Source of the DNA: Verrucomicrobiota bacterium
GTDB lineage: Bacteria > Verrucomicrobiota > Verrucomicrobiae > Limisphaerales > UBA11358
Length of the DNA: 8,720 bases
Direction: 5' to 3'
Assembly: GCA_014860005.1 (NCBI GenBank)
Contig: JACZKP010000205.1
Location: forward strand, 1-8,720
In this document: positions 1 through 6,809 of the stretch, piece after piece
Position numbering within the stretch: the stretch's first letter is position 1
Layout of the letters: each line of letters opens with the position of its first letter
Position numbers and translations under genes: made by a program
Notes under the pieces: generated by a model
The model's input: only the letters and a program-made list of their open reading frames with translations
Told to the model about the DNA's origin: nothing
Databases searched by the model: none

Positions 1-38
1 CCGGAACAGCCACCGCCGAGGATTACCACATCAGGCAA
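1..38 (-). CDS. Start of a probable FAD/NAD-binding flavoprotein, cut by the window edge
   Basis: Read on the minus strand from a TTG codon at 38-36, the frame gives (M)PDVVILGGGCSG and then leaves the window. A hydrophobic beta strand followed by G-G-G-C-S-G is the GxGxxG dinucleotide-binding motif found within the first 10 to 15 residues of many FAD-dependent oxidoreductases, halogenases and lycopene-cyclase-like enzymes. The position of the motif fits an N-terminus here. The frame stays open upstream to a TGA about 32 codons before the TTG, and that stretch has no ATG, so the start codon is uncertain. An AGAGG lies about 14 nt upstream of the TTG, rather far for a ribosome binding site. 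The fragment lies 98 nt beyond the stop of the XylR-like gene on the same strand and could be cotranscribed with it. Substrate and exact family cannot be told from 12 codons. Confidence 0.38.
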   Translation of the reverse strand, partial: MPDVVILGGGCS

Positions 39-136
39 ACTGGTCGAATGAGCCTCTGTAGTGCAGACCTTTTTGATCGCTGGATTGGATGCCAACCACT
101 TGCGTCATCATTCCACCCTGAATAGCGGAAGTCGGG

Positions 137-1321
137 TTAACGGATCATGCGATTCTGCTCCCGATAGGCGCTGGGAGTGAGACCGACATTCTTCTGAAAC
201 ATGACCGTCATATATTCCACGTGATGAAAGCCATTGCGCTCGGCGATGCGGGCGAGCGGCAGATCGGTTTCCATGAGCATGGCTTTGATACGGTCAATCT
301 TAACGCGCAACAACTGTTCGTGGGGCGTGCGACCGAGCATTTTGCGAAACCGGCTTTCCAGAGCGCGACGCGAAAGCGGCACTTGCTTGAGGATGTCTTC
401 CAGCCGCGTGCCGGTGCAGGCGTTCTCGCGGATCAACCGGACGGATTTGGAAACATGAGGATCAGTAACGGCCAGCACATCGGTGGATTGGCGCGTGGCG
501 ACGCCCAGCGGTTCGAACAAGTGTGGTTCGGGAGGAACGGTTTCCCCGGACATCATGCGATCCAGCAACACAGCGGCCTCGTAACCGGAGCGGCGGGCAT
601 TGGGAATGATGCTGGAGAGCGGCGGATCGGCGAGGTCACACAGGAGGTCGTCATTGTTGACGCCGAGCACCGCAACCTGGTCGGGCACCGCCACGCCAAT
701 GCGGCAACAGGCTTCGAGCACTTCCACGGCGGGATTGTCGTAGCAGGCCAGCACACCGGCCGGCTTGGGCAGCGTGGCAATCCACGCCGACAAGGTGGCC
801 TGCTCCTGCTGCCAGTTGGATCCGGGACGCGTGCGGCTGGAGAAAACACTGCACGCGTGGCCGGCCGCGGAGAGGTGTTGAATGAAAGCGTCGCGCCGCC
901 ACTTCGACCAGTTGAAGCGTTCATCGTGGTAGTAACCGAAATGCCGGAAACCGCGTTCCAGAAAATGCTCCACCGCGAAGCGGGCAATGGCGTCGTCGTT
1001 GGTTTCCACCCACGGGATGCCGGGGACGAGCCGGGCGGCACTGACATCCACGGTCGGCAACTTGGTCCGGCGCACGGCCTCGGCAATGCGTTCGGTTTCA
1101 ATCCGCGCGATGATGCCGTCGCCCTGCCACTCTTGCAACCAGGGGGGCGGTGACTGGCCCCGGGATTTCTCGGCGAGATAAATGATCCACGAGCGGTGCT
1201 CGCGCCAGTAGTTGCGGATGCCATGGAGCAATTCGCGGGCGTAGCTGTTGGAGGTTTCAATCAGCAGCGCCACTTGCGGCAGCCGCGTGTCGCGCTTCAA
1301 TGAGTGACTTTGTCTGCGCAT
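137..1321 (-). CDS. XylR-like AraC-family transcriptional regulator
   Basis: A 394-residue cytoplasmic DNA-binding regulator, very close in length to E. coli XylR (392). Residues about 15-285 form a periplasmic-binding-protein-like sensor of the LacI/XylR kind. It opens with PQVALLIETSNSYARELLHG, followed by a GDGIIARI strand, a VETNDDAIARFAVEHFLERG segment and the second-lobe signature VAVLGVNNDDLLCDLADPP, typical of sugar-binding regulators. Residues about 293-394 are an AraC-type DNA-binding domain with two helix-turn-helix units: about 306-330 (around LSRRALESRFRKMLG) and about 354-380 (IAERNGFHHVEYMTVMFQKN), ending in the usual GLTPSAYRE. The ATG at 1321 is the first in frame and places the sensor at residue 15, as expected; no Shine-Dalgarno sequence precedes it. 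The gene is divergent from the pseudopilin gene, so it may control that promoter and its own. The inducer is unknown; a pentose or other sugar is inferred from the family only. Similar regulators are common in Verrucomicrobiota and Planctomycetota. Confidence 0.93.
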   Translation of the reverse strand: MRRQSHSLKRDTRLPQVALLIETSNSYARELLHGIRNYWREHRSWIIYLAEKSRGQSPPPWLQEWQGDGIIARIETERIAEAVRRTKLPTVDVSAARLVPGIPWVETNDDAIARFAVEHFLERGFRHFGYYHDERFNWSKWRRDAFIQHLSAAGHACSVFSSRTRPGSNWQQEQATLSAWIATLPKPAGVLACYDNPAVEVLEACCRIGVAVPDQVAVLGVNNDDLLCDLADPPLSSIIPNARRSGYEAAVLLDRMMSGETVPPEPHLFEPLGVATRQSTDVLAVTDPHVSKSVRLIRENACTGTRLEDILKQVPLSRRALESRFRKMLGRTPHEQLLRVKIDRIKAMLMETDLPLARIAERNGFHHVEYMTVMFQKNVGLTPSAYREQNRMIR

Positions 1322-1481
1322 GAATCGCTGGTTGTGTGTGCCGGGCTGGGTTTGCCCGGCGCGGCAAGTCTGGCGGGGACGGTCAAAAATCTAAAGAAAA
1401 TTACGTTTAATCTCATGGACAAGAATTTCAATTAGTGGAGGATACGCACCAAGCCCAGTAAACATTAACCGCGAGTTACAC
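1322..1481. promoter_or_regulatory. Divergent intergenic region, probable promoter/operator zone
   Basis: This 160-nt gap lies between the 5' ends of the regulator and pseudopilin genes, so it must hold promoters for both. A clearly AT-rich core at about 1384-1436 stands out from the GC-rich surroundings and is the likely RNA polymerase and regulator contact zone. A 7-bp inverted repeat, GCCGGGC/GCCCGGC (1340-1346 and 1354-1360, 7-nt loop), lies in the presumed 5' leader of the regulator. A GGAGG at 1437-1441 resembles a ribosome binding site, but no start codon follows at the right distance; the ATG used lies 41 nt downstream. I could not assign convincing -35/-10 pairs or AraC half-sites. 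Confidence 0.4.
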
Positions 1482-2339
1482 ATGATAAAAAGCTGTGTGT
1501 CTTCTACTAGCGATGATTTGTCATCCCTTGATGCCCGCTCCCACACGATCCACTCAACGCCCACCTGCTGCCGGGCGTTTACTTTGATTGAACTGCTGGT
1601 GGTCATCGCCATCATTGCCATCCTCGCGGCGATGTTGCTGCCTGCGCTGGCCAAGGCCAAAGAAAAGGGCGACCGGATTTCCTGTCTCAATAATCTCCGG
1701 CAAGTGGCCATCTTCATGCAGCTCTACACCGACGAGAACCGGGATTATTTCCCGGCACATCGGAATCAGAATGAGGGTAACAACACCACCACGGCGCTGA
1801 CGAATTGGTGGGGCACGACAATCATCGGTTATGCCCGAAACCAGACCAACTTGTTCCGATGTTCGGGGATCAAGGGCCGGCGCACTGAATCCGCCGTGAG
1901 TTGGGATTGGGCGTTCGATTGCCATCGCGTGGGCTACGGCTACAACGGCTGGTTTTACGGCGTGCATCCGTACAGTGAAGGCACGCTGACGGTGGGCGGC
2001 GTGCTTTTCACTGCGCCGGTCCAGTTCAAGCGCACTGCCATCAAGACTCCGTCGGATGCGTTGATGATTGGCGACTCGCGGCCCAAGAATGACCAATACT
2101 GGAGCAGCAGCCTCTGGTGGCCGGCCGCCTGCATGGATCCCCGGCTCAGTGGCGGCGGCTATGAAGGCATTGAACAGAACCGCCACCGTGGCCGCGGAGT
2201 TGTCGTGTTTGCCGACGGCCATTCGGAGGCGCGCCGGGACGCAGAAATCAATCCACCGTCGGATCCCTATGCGGGTCGCCCAACGTCCCTGGTCAACTCC
2301 CGTTATTGGGATCCGCTAAAACGAGCCGGCGACCGTTGA
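1482..2339 (+). CDS. Pseudopilin with prepilin N-terminus and H-x9-DG C-terminal motif
   Basis: A 285-residue type II secretion/type IV pilin-like protein. Residues 1-32 form a long leader ending CCRA. Processing by a prepilin peptidase is expected between A32 and F33, giving [20 protein letters not shown] with the conserved glutamate at mature position +5 (E37). The hydrophobic helix runs to about residue 54, followed by PALAKAKEK. The -1 residue is alanine rather than the classical glycine, which I recall as common in Verrucomicrobiota proteins of this type. Near the C-terminus H235, nine residues, then D245-G246 match the prepilin-associated H-x9-DG motif exactly, followed by [10 protein letters not shown]. 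The middle part (residues 70-230) is rich in Trp, Tyr and Asn, as in the DUF1559-like family. The ATG has no evident Shine-Dalgarno sequence. The stop lies 39 nt before the giant secreted protein, so one transcript is likely. These genomes usually carry many paralogues, so a role in assembling or displaying the neighbouring protein is inference. Confidence 0.9.
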   Translation: MIKSCVSSTSDDLSSLDARSHTIHSTPTCCRAFTLIELLVVIAIIAILAAMLLPALAKAKEKGDRISCLNNLRQVAIFMQLYTDENRDYFPAHRNQNEGNNTTTALTNWWGTTIIGYARNQTNLFRCSGIKGRRTESAVSWDWAFDCHRVGYGYNGWFYGVHPYSEGTLTVGGVLFTAPVQFKRTAIKTPSDALMIGDSRPKNDQYWSSSLWWPAACMDPRLSGGGYEGIEQNRHRGRGVVVFADGHSEARRDAEINPPSDPYAGRPTSLVNSRYWDPLKRAGDR

Positions 2340-2378
2340 TTATCCATGCTTTTTCAAACCAACCAACCCTAACCCACC

Positions 2379-5300
2379 ATGCACAAAACCTGTCACTCCC
2401 TCGCCACTGCGGCCCTCCTTGTTTGGGGTCTCGTCACCAACGCCACCGCCGGCACCGTCCTGCAACTGTATTACGACGGAATCCCCGGCACGACGGTCAG
2501 TTCCCTCACCAGTTCGGGTTTCTTCCCGGCCAGCCCGACGGATTATGATGTGCTCGTTGCCAATCTGGAAAAAGGCGTCTTTGGGGACAACTATGGCAGT
2601 TGGACTCGTGGCTTTATCGAAGCTCCGCAATCCGGGAGCTACCTCTTCTGGATTGCGAGTGATGATGACAGCGAATTCTGGTTGAGTACCGACCATACAC
2701 CGGCCAATCGCGTGAAACTCGCCGAGAACCTGGGCGCGGTGGGTTTTCGGGACTATACGGCCAAGCTTGCCCAGCAGTCTGCTTCCGTCAATCTTGTCCG
2801 GGGGCAGAAGTATTATTTTGAGATTCTGCACAAGGAAGGCACCGGCGATGATCATGTTTCGGTGGGCTGGCAATTGCCGGACGGCACGCTTGAGCGTCCG
2901 ATTCCCGGAGTCCGGATGATGCCGTTTCCGGTGGACGGGGCTTACAATCCGCAGGATAAAGCGCCGCAGATTTTAACGGATTATTTCTTCGCCACAGTGC
3001 CGCAGCTTGAGGCCGTCACCAGCGTCGAAGAGTCGCGTTCCGTGACGCTGGCGGTCACGATCGAAGCCACGCAACCGGCGAGCATTCAGTGGTTCAGCAA
3101 CAATGTGCCGATTCCGGATGCCATCCTTTCCACCTACACCATCGCCAGCGTGCCCCTGTCCGCCAATAACGCCGAGTATCGGGTTCAGGTTTCTAATGCT
3201 TTGGGTGGGCCTGTGAGTGCGTCAACCGTGTTGCAGGTGACCGCAGATGTCACGCCGCCGGTGCTGGTTTCCGCGCTGAACCTCGGGCGTACGGTTGGAT
3301 CGGTTGTGGTTGTGTTTTCCGAACCTGTTGAGCCGGTCAGCGCCACGACGGTTGGCAATTATTCCATCAACAATGGCGCCACCATTTCGCAGGCGATCAT
3401 GGGCAGCAAGCCGGGCACGGTGATCCTGAAGACCTCGGCGCTGGTGGCCGGCACGCCTTACACCCTCACGGTCAACAACGTCAAGGACGCCTCCGTCGCG
3501 CAACACGTCATTGCCCCCAATTCCATGGCGACGATTGATGATCAAATGTTCTTCTGGCTGGGCTTTGACGAAGGGGCCAGTGCGACGGCGACCGATGCTT
3601 CCGGCAACGGCCGCAATGCCAGCATGGCCAACGGCGCCACGGCGGTGTTTGCCGGCAAGATTCACGGCGCAGCGGGATTCGACGGCATTGACGACCATGC
3701 GGTGGTTTCCGGCGCGGGCTTCGATGATTGGACCGGTGGCATGACGGTGGCGGCCTGGTTGCGGCCGGCGAACGTGGCCAATTGGAGCCGGATCATTGAC
3801 TTCAGCAACGGCGCCGCCAATGACAACATTCTCTTTGCCCGTAGTGGGGTCAGCAGTGGAATCACCTTCGAGGTCTATAACGGAGGTGTCACCGGCGGCA
3901 AAGTCACCGCCAATGGGGTGATTGTGTTGAATCACTGGCAGCACTTCGCCGTTACCATGGACGCCACCGGATTCGTGAAAGTTTACAGAGACGGCGTGGT
4001 CGTTGCGACTGGCACCACGGCTGTTCCCAACCTGGTAGCCCGCGCCAACAACTATGTGGCCCGCAGCGCCTGGACTGGCGATGGTTACTATGGTGGGAGA
4101 ATGGACGACGTGCGCGTGTACAAGCGCGTTTTGAGCGATGAGGAAATTGCGGCGATCTCGGGTGGTGATCCGACGCTGCCCGAAGTCAATCTTCTTGCGA
4201 CCATTCCCAGCGCCGCCGAGGAAGGCCCTGTGCCAGGCGAGATCACCGTGACGCGCACCGGCAGCACGGCGACCGCACTCACTGTGAATTATCTCATTTC
4301 CGGCACGGCGGAGAACGGCGTGGACTACGTGACTTTGCCCGGGTCGGTGGCAATTCCCATTGGCTCCAACTCGGCGGCGATTGCCGTGACCCCGATTGAT
4401 GACGCCGTGTTGGACCCGGTGGAAACCGTGATCCTCACGCTGACGGGCGATCCCGCGTACCAGACTGGAGCTTCCGAGTCTGCAACCGTGACCATTTTGG
4501 ACAACGAAGACAACTTTCCACCAACCGTGGTGGCAGTTACGGTGGATAACGAACTGCCAACCTTCGCCACCACCCGCGTGGATGTCTGGTTTGATGAGCC
4601 AGTGCTGCTTGGGGCGACGGAACCCGGCAACTATGTGTTCAGCCAGGCGGGCGTAACGGTCAACAGTGCCACGTTGGATGCTCGCTCGCGGCGGGTTTTG
4701 CTGGCTTTGAGCGGGCCGCTCAATGACGGCGGCACTTTGACGGTTTCCAATGTGCGGGACTTGGGGGGAAACGGGATGGGTTCCGTAGTCCGGCCCATTC
4801 AATCCCGGCTGACGCCGGTCAACGTGATTGCCAACAGCTACAACTCTCCCGTGCCGCGGGACCAGGTGTTCGCTTTGACCAGCAACGGCGTGGTGGACAA
4901 CACCGCCAATGCAGGCGGATGGGACACTTTCTCCAGCGCCCGGCGCGACCTCACCCATTTCGTGGGGATGCTGTATCCCAATGCTGAACTGTTCAATGTC
5001 GTTAAGGTTGACCTTGGCATTCAGTTCAATGACGGCGGCAGTTGGGCGGCACAACCGCGGGTCTTCATCCTCAAGAACCAGGTGGATCCCTTCCCCGGAC
5101 AGCCGGAATTGGACCCCGCCAACTGGCGCGAAGTGCCGGCGCAGATGGTCAGCGGTAGTCAGTTCGATCCCGCGGGTGATGGCAATCCTTCGCCCAATAC
5201 GCCGATCGCGTTTGATCTGTCCAATGTTCCGGTCGCGGATCGCACTGGTTTCGGCTGGGCGGTAGGCGGCGCGCAGGGTGACAACTCCTTGCAGTTCCTC

Positions 5301-6632
5301 TCTATCACCGAAACCCGCGGTTACGGCGTGGCGGCAACAAACCGCGTGGTTCAGATCCAGAGTCATCCGCAAAACCGCATTGCTCTTCAGGGACAGGAAG
5401 TCACTTTCGCGGTGGTCGCCGAAGGCTCATGGCCGATTACTTATCAGTGGTTGCAAAATGATGTTCCGATCCCGGACGCCACCAATTCGACTTACATCAC
5501 ACCGTCCCTCACGCTGGGCGACAGTGGCAGCCAGTTCAAAGTGATGGTCACCAATCCCGAAGGCAGTGTGACGAGCAATTCCGGCGGTCTGACGGTGAAC
5601 GCCGACACCACCCCTCCGGAAGTGACCGTTGTCACGGTGGACACCGTCATCAACGTCTGGTTCAACGAGGCGGTATCCGCCGCCTCTGCGACGACGGTGG
5701 GCAATTACACCTTGAGCGAGCCGGGGGTCACCATTACCGGTGCAACTGCGTTGGGCACGCACGGTCGTGGCGTCGCGCTGCAAATTTCCCAGCCATTAGG
5801 CGAAAATCCGGCGACGCTGACTGTGGCCAATGTGCAGGATTTGTTCGGCAACACGATCGTTGCCGCTGCCATTCCCATCGAACGGAAGCTTCAGGCGGTC
5901 AATGTCGTGGGTTTCAATTACAACTCGCCTACCGTCCGCAACGAGTGTTTCATCCTCTCCAACAATGACATTGTGGACAACATCAACAACGCTGGCGGGT
6001 GGGACACTTGGGCGTCGCGCGACATTGGCACCCGTTTCTCCGGCATGTTATACGGAGCCAACCAACTGTTTTCGGCCATAAAGGTTGATCTCGGACGACA
6101 GTTTGGCGATGGCGGGAATTACGCCCAAACTCCGAAGGTGTACCTGCTCAAGAACAATGTGGATACCGACCGGGCACGGCCCGAGACGGACATCAACTGG
6201 GTGGAAGTACCGGCGCATCTTGTGAGCGCCAGCAAGTTTGACCCAGCCGCCGATCCCACCGGAGAGGTTTCGCCCAGCACGCCGATTGTCTTCAGCTTGA
6301 ATCATCTGCCGGCCGGGCAGCGCACTGGCTACGGTTGGGCGGTGGGTGGCGTTCAAGGGGATGGTTCCATCACCTTCACCTCTCTCTCGGAGCTCCGAGC
6401 CTACGGTGTGCCCGCCCCGTCGCTTGAGCCACCGCTGGAAATCGCCCTGTCGGGCAACAACATCGTGATTTCCTGGCCGGCCGATGCCACGGGCTTCGTG
6501 CTCAAGACCACCACCAGCCTCACGTCCCCGTCGTGGTCCACGGTTTCGGAAACCCCGCAACTGGTCGGAGATCGGATGGTCGTCACTTTGCCAATCAGCG
6601 GCAACAGTGGTTTTTATCGGTTGGAGAATTGA
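2379..6632 (+). CDS. Giant exported PA14 / Ig / LamG / Calx-beta multidomain protein
   Basis: A 1417-residue exported protein. Residues 1-24 are a Sec signal peptide (Lys3, hydrophobic core ATAALLVWGLV, cleavage likely after N-A-T-A). Domains in order: PA14-like at about 26-184 (GFIEAPQSGSYLFWIASDDD; later KYYFEILHKEG); Ig-like 195-288; SbsA/Big_5-like Ig 290-388 (TPPVLVSA, VFSEPVEPVSATTVGNYSIN); LamG/concanavalin-like 391-593 (FDEGASATATDASGNGRNAS, WQHFAVTMDATG, MDDVRVYKRVLSDEEI); Calx-beta 601-711 (ENGVDYVTLPG, DPVETVILTL, TILDNED); SbsA-like 713-810; a 171-residue module 814-984; Ig-like 987-1073; SbsA-like 1077-1170; the second 171-residue module 1174-1344; and a C-terminal domain about 1349-1417 with VISWP, GFVLKTTTSL and FYRLEN. 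No catalytic domain is visible, so binding to polysaccharide, matrix or the cell surface is the likely role. The substrate is unknown. No LPXTG or PEP-CTERM anchor is seen. The ATG lacks a Shine-Dalgarno sequence but is placed exactly ahead of the signal peptide. Confidence 0.93.
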   Translation: MHKTCHSLATAALLVWGLVTNATAGTVLQLYYDGIPGTTVSSLTSSGFFPASPTDYDVLVANLEKGVFGDNYGSWTRGFIEAPQSGSYLFWIASDDDSEFWLSTDHTPANRVKLAENLGAVGFRDYTAKLAQQSASVNLVRGQKYYFEILHKEGTGDDHVSVGWQLPDGTLERPIPGVRMMPFPVDGAYNPQDKAPQILTDYFFATVPQLEAVTSVEESRSVTLAVTIEATQPASIQWFSNNVPIPDAILSTYTIASVPLSANNAEYRVQVSNALGGPVSASTVLQVTADVTPPVLVSALNLGRTVGSVVVVFSEPVEPVSATTVGNYSINNGATISQAIMGSKPGTVILKTSALVAGTPYTLTVNNVKDASVAQHVIAPNSMATIDDQMFFWLGFDEGASATATDASGNGRNASMANGATAVFAGKIHGAAGFDGIDDHAVVSGAGFDDWTGGMTVAAWLRPANVANWSRIIDFSNGAANDNILFARSGVSSGITFEVYNGGVTGGKVTANGVIVLNHWQHFAVTMDATGFVKVYRDGVVVATGTTAVPNLVARANNYVARSAWTGDGYYGGRMDDVRVYKRVLSDEEIAAISGGDPTLPEVNLLATIPSAAEEGPVPGEITVTRTGSTATALTVNYLISGTAENGVDYVTLPGSVAIPIGSNSAAIAVTPIDDAVLDPVETVILTLTGDPAYQTGASESATVTILDNEDNFPPTVVAVTVDNELPTFATTRVDVWFDEPVLLGATEPGNYVFSQAGVTVNSATLDARSRRVLLALSGPLNDGGTLTVSNVRDLGGNGMGSVVRPIQSRLTPVNVIANSYNSPVPRDQVFALTSNGVVDNTANAGGWDTFSSARRDLTHFVGMLYPNAELFNVVKVDLGIQFNDGGSWAAQPRVFILKNQVDPFPGQPELDPANWREVPAQMVSGSQFDPAGDGNPSPNTPIAFDLSNVPVADRTGFGWAVGGAQGDNSLQFLSITETRGYGVAATNRVVQIQSHPQNRIALQGQEVTFAVVAEGSWPITYQWLQNDVPIPDATNSTYITPSLTLGDSGSQFKVMVTNPEGSVTSNSGGLTVNADTTPPEVTVVTVDTVINVWFNEAVSAASATTVGNYTLSEPGVTITGATALGTHGRGVALQISQPLGENPATLTVANVQDLFGNTIVAAAIPIERKLQAVNVVGFNYNSPTVRNECFILSNNDIVDNINNAGGWDTWASRDIGTRFSGMLYGANQLFSAIKVDLGRQFGDGGNYAQTPKVYLLKNNVDTDRARPETDINWVEVPAHLVSASKFDPAADPTGEVSPSTPIVFSLNHLPAGQRTGYGWAVGGVQGDGSITFTSLSELRAYGVPAPSLEPPLEIALSGNNIVISWPADATGFVLKTTTSLTSPSWSTVSETPQLVGDRMVVTLPISGNSGFYRLEN
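2961..3542 (+). repeat. Ig-like + SbsA-like unit, copy A, inside the giant gene
   Basis: Residues 195-388 of the giant protein. This unit shares landmarks with residues 987-1170: QW followed by NNVPIPDA and STY in the Ig-like domain, then TPP and SATTVGNYSI in the SbsA-like domain. It is a diverged protein-level duplication rather than a DNA repeat. Boundaries were set by eye. Confidence 0.6.
4818..5330 (+). repeat. 171-residue module, copy 1, inside the giant gene
   Basis: Residues 814-984, from VNVIANSYNSP to ETRGYGV. Landmarks shared with copy 2 include VDN..NAGGWDT, GMLY, KVDLG.QF.DGG, LKN.VD, W.EVPA..VS.S.FDPA, SP.TPI.F, RTG.GWAVGG.QGD and YGV. The strand pattern, with a VDLG motif in the middle and a closing E.R.YG, recalls discoidin (F5/8 type C) galactose-binding folds, but I do not recognise it as a named family. 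It follows an SbsA-like Ig domain directly, as copy 2 does. Confidence 0.85.
5337..5888 (+). repeat. Ig-like + SbsA-like unit, copy B, inside the giant gene
   Basis: Residues 987-1170, the counterpart of 2961-3542. Landmarks are QWLQNDVPIPDATNSTY, NADTTPPEV and SATTVGNYTL. Here the unit feeds directly into a 171-residue module, whereas copy A is followed by the LamG domain. Confidence 0.6.
5898..6410 (+). repeat. 171-residue module, copy 2, inside the giant gene
   Basis: Residues 1174-1344, from VNVVGFNYNSP to LRAYGV. It has exactly the same length as copy 1. My hand alignment needs two single-residue gaps in this copy and one two-residue gap in copy 1, and gives about 94 identical positions, roughly 55%. 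The DNA has diverged more than the protein, so the duplication is old and has been kept under selection. Confidence 0.85.
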
Positions 6633-6662
6633 GGGGTTGAGACGGCTGACTGGGGGGCCGGC

Positions 6663-6691
6663 AAACGCCTGCGAGATCATCGCAGGCGTTT
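6663..6691 (+). terminator. Probable intrinsic terminator after the giant gene
   Basis: A perfect 12-bp stem (AAACGCCTGCGA against TCGCAGGCGTTT) with a 5-nt loop (GATCA) begins 30 nt after the stop codon. The right arm ends in TTT and is followed by CGCTTT, so the U-tract is weak. The left arm begins with AAA, so it could also act on the minus strand, but no minus-strand gene ends here. A smaller hairpin, TCTCG/CGAGA (6711-6725), followed shortly by TTT, may add to termination. Confidence 0.6.
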
Positions 6692-6772
6692 CGCTTTCTG
6701 GAGCGCAGATTCTCGGAAGGCGAGAGCTTTGTCTGCCGCCCCCGAACTTCACCCGCTGCACGTCGCGGGACT

Positions 6773-6800
6773 TTGCAACGGCGCGGCAGCCCGTTAGTCT
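6773..6800 (+). promoter_or_regulatory. Promoter-like element just ahead of the permease gene
   Basis: TTGCAA (6773-6778) and TAGTCT (6795-6800), 16 nt apart, resemble sigma-70 -35 and -10 boxes. Transcription would begin about 6-8 nt after 6800, almost at the ATG at 6810. No Shine-Dalgarno sequence is present in the GC-rich stretch between them, so the mRNA may be leaderless. The match is imperfect and was found by eye. Confidence 0.35.
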
Positions 6801-6809
6801 GCCCCCGCA

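Noticed and set aside
1..51. Plus-strand frame ending in SGKLVE and TGA, as the tail of an upstream gene
   Set aside because: Possible, but the tail has no recognisable feature, while the minus strand here carries a specific nucleotide-binding motif.
221..1153. 310-residue plus-strand open frame antisense to the regulator
   Set aside because: The opposite strand encodes a complete XylR-like protein with sensor and two helix-turn-helix units; this frame shows no motif.
2340..2378. CCAA-rich short repeats (CAAACCAACCAACCC) in the gap before the giant gene
   Set aside because: Too short and irregular to call a repeat element or binding site.
3222..5372. 716-residue open frame on the minus strand inside the giant gene
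   Set aside because: It is fully antisense to well-defined LamG, Calx-beta and Ig domains and its translation is low-complexity in His, Arg and Gly. It is a by-product of GC-rich third positions.
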